Positions 8,090 to 18,868 of a stretch of 64,000 nucleotides of DNA are shown piece by piece. The first letter of the stretch is position 1. Each line of letters begins with the position of its first letter. Made by a program: the position numbers and the translations under genes. Source of the DNA: Adiantum capillus-veneris (Eukaryota; Streptophyta; Polypodiopsida; Polypodiales; Pteridaceae); assembly GCA_014529385.2 (NCBI GenBank), contig CM043957.1:69534503-69598502 (forward strand), in the 5' to 3' direction. The notes beneath the pieces are model-generated. The model saw nothing but the letters and a program-made list of their open reading frames with translations. It made no database searches and was not told the origin of the DNA.

Positions 8090-11000
8090 TTAACGCCTTT
8101 TGGACTTCAGTCCCTTGACGTGGGGAAGATGGGATCTCCATTTCTTCGATAGGATCAGGTAGTCCCTCTGTAAACATTCTTTCCATCAAGAAGTGAGTAC
8201 GCCCACTTTCCCATGACTTTAAGTCACTTTCTGCTTGGATGACACTAGGTATGGCTAAGGGTCTATGGACTTGGTGAGGTTGTTGTTGCGTAGGGAACAC
8301 GGTGTCTGTAATCTGGATCTGCCTAGGTGCTGGTTCTAGATCCCTTTGGGTATCTTCTACCAAACTCCTTAATTGCTTGACTCGCTCAATGTCGTCTGTA
8401 GGGTTTGGATAAGTTCCTATCTTCTTCTTGGATCGTGGCCATTGTGGCTCATGAAGATCTTCCTTGTTGGACTATCTTAGTGGTCATTTTGGTCTCCATG
8501 GTTTCACCTGAATCAGAATCCTCTTCAGTGTCGTTCATATATACGGGGTCGTCACCATTCCCTATGTTAGTCTTTGAACTGGGGTCTGACTTCGCTGCTT
8601 TTTGTGATCTCTTCCTTCATGTTTTCTTCTTTTCAGAGATTGGGCAATTGATGTCGTGTCTCTTTCCTCAAGAATATAATTTTGTTTTTGGAGCATCGAT
8701 CGTGTGAGTACGTTTACTGGTACCACAGGTGTACTTTGTGATGGCTCCTCTGTAATCTCAATCAAGTTTAATGGCGTGATCTTCGGTGCATTTGGATTAT
8801 TTGGACATTGGGCAATCAAATGATCTATGGCACATCGATTACATATGAGTATTGGCATTGTAGACGTGCTCGCTTGATTGGTTTGCATTAGTGTGGCGTT
8901 CTTTTGTAGCCTAATAGGACACTTGGCTACACGATGTGGACCTCCACACTCATAGCATTGAAGAGGTGGTCTCTTAGCAGTGTAATTGATATTTTGGCCT
9001 CTTACAGCAAGAGCAGCTACTTGATAGACAGGTTTGACTTGTCCCCAATAGTCCTCCATGTAGTATTGTGGACTTTCTTTAAGCACATCCATCCCATAGG
9101 CAATATTAGGATCTATATCTTGCTCACAGCCTTCCAAACAAGCAATAGATGACTCACAACCCACTTGATTCACATAAGTGATTCTCGGATGTGGTGGTTG
9201 TGGTCCTAGCACTGGAGGTGGTAAGGGTGTTGTTTGAACAACATTTTGGGCCCTAGGGACCATGTGTTGTGACGTTTGTTCAAGAGGTGGGGCCGGCATC
9301 AATGCAGGCACTCGAGGTGTGTCTGTCCATGCTAAGGTTGGTCTATTGGCCATCGCGCGCTTAAATACTATGCAATCCTTAGCTTGATGACCATACCTTC
9401 CACAGGCATTGCAGTTCCCATTGAATTTTACTCTAAAAGTAGGGCATTCATTGGTACTATGCGGTCCATCGCATACTGAGCACCATTGTTGCTCCCTTCT
9501 TGGATACATATGATTGTTTTGCGGAGCACTATTGTCTCTAAGACTCTCTTGAATAGCCTTGGTGAGATCTGTTGAAGTCATCTCAGATATCTTTGGCTCC
9601 TTAGCAATAGGCTTCAGGGTCATCGGCTGATGCCATGATGCTTGCGAGCTAATAGATTTAGTCTCAACATACACTCTTCTCCTTGAATCATTAAATTATC
9701 CTCCAATTGGATCGCATTGGTGGTGAGTGCTTCCCAAGTGGTGATACCTCTAATGACTAGGCCATTGTAGATATCCTCATGTCGTAATCCCCTAATGAAT
9801 CTATCAAGCAATTGATTATTATTGAAGCGCTCATTTGGATTACAATGAGAATTCAAATCCTTCAAGCGACTAATAAAGTCTCTCACCGACTCTCCTTCCT
9901 CTCGTTGGGCTTTCTGGAGCTGAGAGGCTACACCCCAAAGCACTCCCTCTCGTATGTATTCTTTCAAGAACAATCTCCTAAGAGTATGGTAAATCTTTTT
10001 TTCTTCCACCCTTAGGGTTCTATACCAATCCCCTGCCTTCCCACTTAAGGTTAGGCTTAAAGCATTACTCTTAGGCAGGTCATTGTGTTCTCCTAGAGAA
10101 TCGCATATTTGTTCAAACACTTAAATATGCTTTCTCACATCCCCGTCTCCACTAAATTTTTGTGTGAGCTTGGCTATTTGTACTGCCTTACTTCTAGGCT
10201 CTCTATCAGGCGTGTTACGCATATTCTCAGCAATAGATCGACCGATAGCTTGAGCAAATATTGCCAAGTCACCTAAGTGAGCAGGCACCATGGGTGAAGG
10301 TGCTCCAGAGACTACATGTGGAGTAGGTATTGGCATTGGGCTTGGCGTATAGGAAGCCCTTGGGTTCCACGTTTGGTATAGTGTTGTGGCATGTGGCGGC
10401 CCAAAGTTCATATGTGTGGCCCTAGGCATAAGCAAACGTCAAATGTGACATGCTAATGCTAGTCGGTATGGTCACAGGGAAATAAGAACTTGGGTGTTGT
10501 GGTTGTGGAGCATAGGTAGTTGAAACAATGGGAGGGGTAGGGGCTACATGAGTAAGAGGACCCATGGGTGTATACGATTGGTACACACTTGTAGGTACTG
10601 TTGTCGGCATTGAGCTACCATATAGTGGTGCTTTACTAACAAATGAGGTCCATGGCGTGTTTCTTGGCATGCCCATCATTGGAGTAGGCATGGTAGCCGT
10701 GGTGTCATCAAGAGAAAGATGAGCTAGACTTGGAAAGGTAAAGCTATCACTTGTGGGCTCAGATTGCACTGAGACCCCTGGCAAAACAACATATGAAGGA
10801 TCCATCGGACTTACCGAGGGAGTCTCCATTTGCAATAAGGTCTGTTGTTTAGCTTTTTTTGTATCCAAGAATCTCATGAGACCCGTTGAAGGCATGTTGA
10901 TCCCCTTGTTCTGCCTCTCTAACTCAATGACCCTATGGTTGACCTCACAAACTCTTTGTTGTTGATCCTACACACTAGTAGCACCCATTGTGGATTGTAG

Positions 11001-11497
11001 GACATCTAACCAACCCACTGATAGGTGTGACCTGTGTATAGGTCGGTTAGAGTTTTCGTTTGTAGTTCGTACTCCCAGTTCTCATTTAAGAACGCTCCAT
11101 CTAGGATTGAGGTGCTAGGGGTGTCCTTTGAACTAGATGCAATGTTGCTTTCTAGGGGTTGGCCTTTAGCTGTTGTTAAGTCAGGAGCACTTGATTGCTC
11201 TCGTAGCAAGGATATTGACATAGGGGCTTTCGCTTTTAACTCTCTTGGTTGCTCCGCCTTGCGTAAGCTCTCGATTTCCTTTTCCCTTGTTGCAAGGATA
11301 TATCGGTCAACCTCTTGCACTTCGGCAAGGCTTCTACCATCAGGTAATCTAACCTCAGAGGGGAATAGTTCTGAAGAGTCAGGGGGTGCAGTGAATGGAG
11401 TATTCACGTGCACATTCTCTAAGGACATAGGGTCTACGTTGGTCATGAATGGAGAATTTACTTCCCCACCCCCCTCATTTACCATCATTAGCTCCAT
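8090..11497 (-). pseudogene. Element B Gag polyprotein, multi-zinc-knuckle, frameshifted
   Basis: Gag packages the element RNA. The pieces in minus-strand order are 11497-11006 (N-terminal, acidic), 10895-10422 (Pro/Thr/Ser-rich), 10435-10121, 10120-9620 and 9674-8562, then 8363-8090. The Retrotrans_gag core is in 10120-9620 (SGKAGDWYRTL, then ESVRDFISRLKDL). Four zinc knuckles follow, C-x2-C-x3/4-H-x4-C, near 9485-9443, 9412-9373, 8958-8921 and 8850-8810. The pieces 10435-10121 and 10120-9620 are in one frame split by a single TAA, which could come from CAA. Other joins are frameshifts. Typical plant gypsy Gag has one or two knuckles, so four is unusual. Confidence 0.8.
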
Positions 11498-12510
11498 ATT
11501 CGGAGCGAGTGGCTCTACTAAAGGTTTCCTTCAAGCGGCTAAGCACGCTCGGCCCGGACTGTGGGCCCATGACATGCATGTCGTGGCTTGAGCTATCGGG
11601 ATTAAGCATTGGTCAACCCTCCATGACGTCGTAGTCAGAGGAAGAGTCACTAGCCGCTATGTTTGGCTCTTGGTTTGTACTACCTTGGGTCCCCGCCGAG
11701 GGCCCGGAACCTAAGGTAGGTGGATAATGAGAACTCACGTAAGTCAAAAATTCTCTCTAGTTACTCCGTCTCTAGCACACGACGAGAGTGCAGATGCATG
11801 TGCCGTTGGCACCCCACAAGCGTCGGCGAATAACCTCGAAGGTTAACTGCTTACTTTTTACGCGTTCGTTTTCACTCATTTTTTATGTTTTTTTTAATGT
11901 TTGGTTTTTTATTAAAGTGTGTGATAGCTCGAAATGAGCGTATCACTCAGAGGGTCGCGGTGTGCTTTACAGCACAACATTCGGTCACCTGAAGCTCTGT
12001 TGGTCCTCAAAAAAGTAGATTTTTAACTACTTGTGAAGCTAAAATATGTAATTTTAAAGGGCGACTGAGGTTTGAGCTTGAGCGTGAGCTTGGGATTGGG
12101 TCTAGGAGATATTTTCGATCCCGGTCCTACCTTTAAATTTTTTTATTTTTATTTTTTGGGATAAGGTCGCCGCGGCCTGCGTGTGAGTGCACACACACTC
12201 TACCTACCTACTTACAACTAATACACTTACTGTTACACACTAACACACTTCATTAGCTCTAACAGATCTACTTCCTACTTACTGTACTTTACACAGAACT
12301 AACATTATGGATCTACAACCTTAATACTAACACCGTATCATAGAGAAAACAAAACACAGTAGCTTTCAAAACCTCATTAACAAAGAAATACACAGCAGCA
12401 AAACAAACTCCTTCTTCTCAACACACACACCTTCCTTCTCTACCTTTTCTACAATTCAAAATGCACCACAAAGAAGCACAAAGTGCCATTCAAGCTTAGT
12501 GTATGGCATT
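11498..12510 (-). other. Element B leader (untranslated 5' region)
   Basis: About 1 kb between the PBS and gag. It holds T/A-rich runs (11881-11920, 12135-12160) and no credible ORF. It probably carries packaging signals, but none can be identified by eye. Confidence 0.55.
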
Positions 12511-12530
12511 TCCCCGACAGCGGTGCCAAA
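12511..12530 (-). other. Primer binding site of element B, tRNA-Asp type
   Basis: On the minus strand, directly after the LTR end and a short T run, the sequence reads TTGGCACCGCTGTCGGGGA. This is close to the complement of the 3' end of plant tRNA-Asp (ideal TGGCGCCGTTGCCGGGGA), the primer used by Athila/Tat-type gypsy elements. Confidence 0.75.
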
Positions 12531-12532
12531 AA

Positions 12533-12775
12533 TGTGCGCGTCTGTCGCACGTGTTAATGCAAGGAACTTGCCAATACACTGTGTGTAAGCTACAAATGGC
12601 TCCAAGCACGTAACTAGCTTAAACTAGTAAGCTCAAAGATGGCGATGGTGTGTCACTCACCGCTCTACGCTTGTTATCGTGGAGGATTCCTCACCGCGAA
12701 GAAGAAGGAGCTACCGTTGCACCGCGCTCAACCGCTTCGTCACCGCCGTCGTGCCGTCGTCGCAATACTCGATCG

Positions 12776-12860
<85 letters not shown>

Positions 12861-12958
12861 GGAGGTGAAGAAGAATGGGCCCAATTTAGCATTCTTATAG
12901 TTTCTCGATGGGCCCATCGGTAAAACACATACAACGATGGGGTTTATGGGTTGCCACA
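12533..12958 (-). repeat. 5' LTR of element B
   Basis: On the minus strand it starts about TGTGGCAACCC (12958) and ends GACGCGCACA (12533), next to the PBS. The 3' half matches the LTRs of A and F. It contains (TC)n at 12779-12808 and (CA)n at 12813-12858. The outer boundary is inferred from the TG and is less certain than the inner one. Confidence 0.72.
12779..12858. repeat. (TC)n and (CA)n microsatellites in the B LTR
   Basis: Two adjacent dinucleotide runs, about 30 and 46 bases. They give long false ORFs in several frames. Confidence 0.95.
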
Positions 12959-14630
12959 TCACCACTTATTGGTTTTTTTGTGATGAGATTAATTGTGATT
13001 ATGTGAATGTGATAATCAACATTGTGATCACAAGAAATCTCACATGATCACATAACTATTAAATACTTAATGTCAAGTCTAGTATCCTTCTAAGATGGAA
13101 AAAAGTTATTGACTAATGCCCTATTTGGATTACATCTTTGGGAGTGTGAAAGGGCAAAATATACCCAACAAGGGAGAAAGCAAAAAAATGTCGATTGTTT
13201 TTTGTTGGTGCAGCACCACTCAAATTTTTGATGTAAATTTGTAACAAAGCAAGGGTTTCTTTCTAAATGAAATGTATAGGATTGTAATATGAAGGATATG
13301 TTGGAAAGGGCTTAAAAAGAAAGATTTTGAATCTTGTTTTAGTAGGTGAAGGTATAGAAAAGCATCTCCCCAAATATAGAGTATGTAGTCACTCATGCCT
13401 AATGGATGAAACTTATTAATGTCTATTGACAACACTACTCTTGCATGGTTGATAACTTTGGCTCTTTTATAGAGCTTGGTTTTTCCTTGTGGGTTCATGT
13501 GTCAAAGTTGGAAATTGTGAGCTAGAAAGGTTTTCCTTATTGTGTCCTATAGAGAACAGTGGGATAGAATGGGTATACATAATATTAAATTATTCTATGT
13601 GTTATATATTAGTTTAGAGAATCCATAACTTTGCACACAACATAGAATTTTAATATGAACTCTTAAATAAATAGCTATAAAATTATGCCAAAAAAATGAA
13701 CATTTGGCAATATTCTCATGTACACAAGCCTATTTGAGCACACAAATAAAAAAGCTCCAAATTTATGCCAAAAGCTCTAAATTAAAAGCTAGCAAAATTA
13801 TTATCCCCCTCCTTGTTTGCTTTCACAAGTTTGATATTGTTGTCTTGATTTTGGGAGCAATTTATGGGCAGATGATTCCTTCCACAACAGTCACAAAAAC
13901 CTTGAATTTTTTTATGTTTTTCACATGTGTTGGTTTCCCCCCGTGTTCTTGTGTTTTCTTTTCCCAGCTCATGCCTTACAGGCTTCATAAATTTTGGACC
14001 TCCAAGCTCCATCAAGGCTTCAGTAGTTTCTACAAGTCTTTTGTACAACTCCATTCTTTTGGTTTTGTCTTCTCGATGCGGATAGGTTAGTAGTCTTTGT
14101 TCTAAAGTTTGGTTGTTATTGAGTCTAGCCGCATAGGCTTGCAATATTGTGTCTAGTTGCTCGCTCACCTTTTCTACCAAGACTGAACCTCCCGATGACA
14201 CTTTGGATGCTTTTTCCTTCTCTGTTCATTCCCTATTTTTCTTTTCTTGTTTTAGCTGTTCTTTCGCTTTTTGCAACTTGGTTTCTAGGGCGGTTTTCTC
14301 CTTCAGCCTTTTTGCTTTCTTCTTGTCTCATTTCGATTTCCACGATTTTCTTCCAGTTCTCATCGATATTTTTTTTTTGTTTGAGGCTGCAATATGTTTT
14401 CCTCCTCAATGGGTGCATTTTTTGCACCTTCTTGAGCTTGAGCTTGAGCTCGAGTCATCACCTTTATAGGAATCATCCGTTCTATCTCGAATCTGCTTGA
14501 AGAAGGCATCACTCCTACAACGTTCATTTTTGCTTTTCCCTTGTTGTTTGGGTGTTTTGGACAATCATGAACCAGGTGTGCAAACGTGCATTCTAGACAA
14601 TATTGAAATATCTCCACGTTTTTTAGCTGG
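12959..14630 (-). pseudogene. Decayed gag-like fragment (element N)
   Basis: The stretch 12959-13780 is AT-rich with no gene seen. On the minus strand, pieces 14641-14360, 14427-14233 and 14201-13782 look like one broken Gag. The first has a CxxC-x3-H-x4-C-like cluster (YCLECTFAHLVHDC) and the last has FCDCCGRNHLPINC, a zinc knuckle of C-x2-C-x4-H-x4-C form, plus a helical Leu-rich segment. Homopolymer shifts separate the frames. Element C begins at 14631 and cuts the N-terminal side. The family is not recognised. Confidence 0.5.
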
Positions 14631-15012
14631 CGATGGTGCAACCAAAGTTGGTCCGTGCTGGGAAGTGTGCAGTGCAGCGCTATGTATGCTCACAGGTGCA
14701 TGGTAAAGGGCTAAAGCAGGTATGAAGGCCCTGGGCAGGAGAGTGGCAGTGGAAATGCATGCTTAAAGTGTTTTTTTAGGCCAGGGGGTCTTCGAAGTGG
14801 TCTGATTGGGACTGCAAGTCAAAGTGTTCAAGATGCGTGGAATGTGCCCCGAAATGTGGTGTTCAAGATGCTCTAGATGCTCGTCCAGATGGCTCGCCAA
14901 ACAGAGTCCCGATGTGAAAGTTATGATTGTCCGAAGATGGAATGCTTTGCAGGCCCCGACGGGCAGGGCAGGTACATACAGGTGGCGAAAAATGGGATCA
15001 ATGGATACACGT

Positions 15013-15318
15013 GTAAAGCTCAAGCTGTCGATCATGCTGGTCTTTTCGGTTCGCCTTTTGGAGCTCAGACGGGCAAGTTATGGCATGTGGAATATGTGCA
15101 GGGGGTCGGGTATGTGCTCAGCGCGCCATGTTGGCAGGGGGTCCGGTATGTGCTCAGCGCGCCATGTAAAGCTCAAGCTGTCGATCATGCTGGTCTTTTC
15201 GGTTCGCCTTTTGGAGCTCAGACGGGCAAGTTATGGCATGTGGAATATGTGCAGGGGGTCGGGTATGTGCTCAGCGCGCCATGTTGGTAGGCATGTTGAC
15301 GATAATTTTTTTGAGCTC
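15013..15318 (+). repeat. Tandem duplication, 153-base unit
   Basis: The second unit repeats gtaaagctcaagctg and what follows at a distance of 153 bases. The equivalent 3' LTR region near 19251 has one unit. Confidence 0.85.
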
Positions 15319-15820
15319 GCCAAGATTTTGAAAAAAGTCAGCCAAAAATTTGCGGATGGCCGATCGGAGTTAGGGGCATCGAGGTGTGCCCACTTCAAGT
15401 TGATAGCCAATCATTGCAGGGGAGCGGACTTGATTTTTTTTTCCACTTTGGCGACTTGCCAGTCGAAGGGTGTGAAGTGTTCGGAATGCGAAAAAGCTCT
15501 CCAGGTTTAAAGCTAGCAGGGGGTAGCTAGATGAGAGAAGTGTATGTGCTCACCGTGCCATGTTGGTAGGCATGTTGACAAAAGTTTTTTTGAGCTCGCC
15601 AAGATTTTGAAAAAAGTATGCCAAAATTTGCGGATGGCCGATCAGAGTCAGGGGCATCGAGGTGTGCCCGCTTCAAGTTGATAGCCAATCGTTGCAGGGG
15701 AGCGGACTCGATTTTTTTTCCACTTTGGCGACTTGCCAGTCGAAGGGTGTGCAGTGTTCGGAATGCGACAAAGCTCTCCAGGTTTAAAGCTAGCAGGGGG
15801 TAGCTTGATGAGAGAAGTGT
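15263..15820 (+). repeat. Tandem duplication, 279-base unit
   Basis: The units start at 15263 and 15542 (gtatgtgctca) and run to the agctagcaggggg segment. The units differ at several bases, so the event is not very recent. Confidence 0.85.
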
Positions 15821-16879
15821 TGGGCAAACCTGAGCACTCGGAGCACCGACGGCGTACAAGTCAAATTATTAAAAGCCTCCTAAATTATAAATGGAAAAGA
15901 AAGGGTGGCCTAGAGTTTTTTCTTTTAATAAGTCCAATGAAGGCTAAAAAAAGCAAAGGGAAAGGGAGAGAGCAAAGCAGTGGCTCCTGGCGCCATTGCT
16001 TAAAAAGGAATTTTTTTTCTTCTATTGCAAGAGAGAGAAAAAGAAGGAGGTGGAGGAGGAACAGGTAGCGTTTTTTCTAAAGGGAAGGAGGTTTCCTTTT
16101 GGGGGAAGAGAAGAAAGGGAATTGAGAAGGAAAAAAAGGAGGATCTTTGTGCGCTCGCGTTCGGCGATCGAAACTGACGTGCCTTGTCCGTGTGATGAAG
16201 CTCGAAAGAACGAAGGCTACTAAGAGGAAAGGCTATGGTCGAAGCGAAGCCATAGTTGAATTTTCTCGTCGATGTGTGTGCCGACGTAGTCAAGTGGCGA
16301 GGGACGTGTGTGCCTCTCTGTGTGAAGCAGGTGATGGCCTTGTTGCGACCAAGAGTAGGCCATATGGATTTTGTACAGGTGTTTTTGTCTTGAAGGAGAA
16401 GCTTTCATTGTCGGTTTTGGCGTCGTCTTTCCCCCCTTCCCCCCTTTCTTCTTTGCTCGTCTCCAAGGTGTGTGGTGTCGGTGTGTGTGAGCGTGTGCGC
16501 CCCATCGGGCCCCCTGTGTGTGTGAGAGAGAAAGAGAGAGAGGTGTTGAGTTGTGGAAGAGCTAGAAGAGGGCAAGATCGGTGTGATTGCTGTCTGGCAA
16601 CTGTGCAGGTCGTGTGTGCGTTGGTCGAAGTGTAGGCGAGGCCCTGCTAGTGTGATTTGTATGTTTTGAAGGTGTTTTCGAGAGGACAGGGGTGCTGTGA
16701 ATACCTTGAGCTATATAGGGGCGATTGTGTGTGTGTGTCGGGTGTGTTCCCCATTCCCCCTCTCCATCTTTTGGTGCCCCCACTCAGGAGCGCATTGATG
16801 CTCCTAGTTGAAGTCAAAGCGGTGATTTTGGTGATGCCAAAGGTGTGGCCTTTGAAGAAAAGGTGCTGCTAGAGAAGTA

Positions 16880-18451
16880 ATGGCTTGGACGGGATTTCCC
16901 ATTTTCACTGGGGTAGAAGATGCAGGAACCTGCCTCCAAGACTATGGGTTGTTTGTGCTGGAAAGCGGTTTGTCGAGGGAAGAAAGTGCGGTACAGGTGT
17001 TCCCGCTCCTAGTTCGCGATAAAGCTAGGCTATGGTTTGATGGCCTGCCTAATAAGGAAAAGGTGGATCATGAAGCACTGGAAGCGGCTTTTCGAAGCAA
17101 ATATATAGCAGATGCGCAGCCGGATGAAGTAAAGAGAAGGCTGGACAATTTGAAGCAAATCTTGGGAGGTGATTTTCAAGCGTTCCTATGGGATTTTGAG
17201 GTCCTTTGGGGAAAGCTGATAAAGGTAACTGCTGCTGAGAATGTTGGGTTTTTAAAGTTGAGCAAATTCATGGATTGCCTGCATGAGGAAGTTAGAGACA
17301 AGGTGGAGATTGATGGCCCGGTGTCATACGACGAGGCTGTAGCTCTAGCTAGAGGGCGGACCAAAAAGATGTTAAAGAAGCGCGAAGCAAGGCAAGGTTT
17401 GCAAGGCGCTGTGATGCCAAGACAATGTGATGCGGTGGTAGCCAAGCCAAGGATGGTGCAAAGAGAAGTGCATGTGCAAGAGGAACTGAGGGTTATGTGG
17501 CTACAGAAAGACAGGATGGTTCTAATGCCGAGAATGCCAGCTAGAGCGGCTCCGATTGTGGAAGATATGCAGGTTGTTCCCGATCAGGCCAAGGATGTGC
17601 TGCCAAGTCAAGGTATGACGGTTCAAGCTCCATCGAGTGGTGGTAAAGGTCAGAGGGTGCGGTTTGTAGATGAGATCGAAGCGGTGAAACTAGAGGAGCT
17701 TCCCGAGCTTGAAACAAAGGATGAGGTTGAGCCAAGTGAAAGTAGCTCTATGGATGCTGACAGGAGTTGGGAGACCGAGTCCTCTCAGTCAAGGTATGAT
17801 GAGTTTGATCTATTGCAAGTGGGTGGAGATACAGTGAATGTGTGCGAGGAGCAAGGAGTAGTGCATACCATTATGCTTGGTGGAGACCAAATGGAGGATC
17901 TCGAAGCTACAGGTGGTGATATGCAGGTGAAGGTGATGTGCGGTGCCATGTTAATGGCCATGCTGATGAAAGTGGCAGTGGAGTGTGCCGTGGTGGTACA
18001 TCAGGTACAAGGTTTTGCCAAGAATGACGAGGTGGCCTTGCTTATGGATGAAGATCAAGATGAGGATAATGCGATAGAGAACGAGTTTCTTTCTTCCTTG
18101 ATGGAGCATGATGCAGCAGTAGAAGAGATGCTTGAAAAGCAGGTGATGGAAGCCGACAAGCAAGTGGTGCTTATCGACCTTAAAGGGCTGATCGATGGGG
18201 GAGATCTTGATGATGTTGGAGTTGAGTGCAATGCAGATGAGAAGGCAAGCATGGAGCCAAAGAGAGAGATGCTTCATATGCAGCAAGTGCACTCTGTGGT
18301 GGCAAAGAATACGGATTCCCAGATTGTGTCCAAGCTTTCTAAAGGGATTTATGAATGGTGGTTGAAAGGGATGCTGATAAAAGCGGCTGTGCAGTGGGCT
18401 GTTGAGCAGGTACAGGATTTGTTGGATGAGGATCTAGCTTTAAATGGATGA
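16880..18451 (+). CDS. Element C Gag protein, 523 residues
   Basis: An intact ORF starts with ATG about 50 bases after the 5' LTR. Residues about 1-160 form a Retrotrans_gag-like capsid domain: MAWTGFPIFTG at the start, DKARLWFDGL near residue 48, a Y near 75, then RRLDNLKQI, FQAFLWDFEVLW and LHEEVRDKVE. Residues after about 240 are acidic, with Asp/Glu-rich stretches. No CCHC zinc knuckle is present, which is unusual for a Gag that must bind RNA. C2 carries a broken minus-strand copy of the same gene. The protein would make capsids only if a relative supplies the enzymes. Confidence 0.82.
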   Translation: MAWTGFPIFTGVEDAGTCLQDYGLFVLESGLSREESAVQVFPLLVRDKARLWFDGLPNKEKVDHEALEAAFRSKYIADAQPDEVKRRLDNLKQILGGDFQAFLWDFEVLWGKLIKVTAAENVGFLKLSKFMDCLHEEVRDKVEIDGPVSYDEAVALARGRTKKMLKKREARQGLQGAVMPRQCDAVVAKPRMVQREVHVQEELRVMWLQKDRMVLMPRMPARAAPIVEDMQVVPDQAKDVLPSQGMTVQAPSSGGKGQRVRFVDEIEAVKLEELPELETKDEVEPSESSSMDADRSWETESSQSRYDEFDLLQVGGDTVNVCEEQGVVHTIMLGGDQMEDLEATGGDMQVKVMCGAMLMAMLMKVAVECAVVVHQVQGFAKNDEVALLMDEDQDEDNAIENEFLSSLMEHDAAVEEMLEKQVMEADKQVVLIDLKGLIDGGDLDDVGVECNADEKASMEPKREMLHMQQVHSVVAKNTDSQIVSKLSKGIYEWWLKGMLIKAAVQWAVEQVQDLLDEDLALNG

Positions 18452-18854
18452 GAGGGTGGGTCAGGTACATTGCGCGTGTTGATTGAGCAGGATGGTGAGC
18501 ATGAAGGTGCTCTATTTGATGGTCTTAGGAGTGCTTTGTTGCAAGTGGAAAATTTGCCAAGAAATGCTGGGAGTGGTAGAGATATGATGTTGGCAGTTTG
18601 GCTATGCAGTTGGATATGTGCCTTGGTGCGGCACTGTGTGAGCATGTTACAGGTAGATGGACGGGATCAATGTCAGGTGTTTGATTTAGGCGGATGATGG
18701 CAGGTAGAGTAGGGGGTTGGGCAGGCAGCGGGTGGTGACGGATGCCAAGTTTTGTACATATGTTAGGTGGTTTTGTGGTGTGCAGAGAGTTTGTTTTGGT
18801 GTGGCAGTTTTTTAGTACAATAAGCTTGTTTGTGGTTGAACATGAATGTTCAAC
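18452..18854 (+). other. Element C 3' non-coding region
   Basis: Between the gag stop and the PPT I see short open runs with Gag-like composition but no domain. No gene is called. Confidence 0.5.
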
Positions 18855-18868
18855 AAGGGGGTGGGCAA
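18855..18868 (+). other. Polypurine tract of element C
   Basis: AAGGGGGTGGGCAA directly precedes the TG of the 3' LTR. C2 has the equivalent CAAGGGGGTAGGGCAA on the minus strand next to 22396. Confidence 0.7.

Larger units (their letters stand above)
8090..12958 (-). mobile_element. Element B: gypsy element related to A, 5' part only
   Basis: Reading on the minus strand from the right: 5' LTR (12533-12958), tRNA-Asp-like PBS, leader, gag with several zinc knuckles, then the beginning of the region before the protease, where element A interrupts it at 8089/8090. The protein next to the break (EIPSSP, near 8125-8145) matches the region of F just before its protease. Frameshifts and a stop show decay. 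Confidence 0.85.
14631..16831 (+). repeat. 5' LTR of element C, lengthened by tandem duplications
   Basis: It begins CGATGGTGCAACC (the 3' copy has TGATGG, so TG has become CG) and ends near GCGGTGATTTTGG. It is about 2.2 kb against an estimated 1.77 kb for the complete 3' copy. The excess is explained by a 153-base tandem duplication (units starting 15013 and 15166) and a 279-base one (units starting 15263 and 15542), both single in the 3' LTR. Open frames here, such as 14806-15510, are by-products of the duplication. Confidence 0.8.

Noticed and set aside
7995-8363. Minus-strand ORF of 122 codons
   Set aside because: It is a chimera of B coding sequence and the complement of the A LTR across the insertion border.
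12639-12934. Four overlapping ORFs of 64-94 codons on both strands
   Set aside because: They are translations of CT and CA microsatellites inside the B LTR.
14806-15510. Plus-strand ORF of 234 codons with internal repeats
   Set aside because: It lies in the C 5' LTR; its length comes from the 153-base duplication, and the single-copy 3' LTR does not keep it as a protein.
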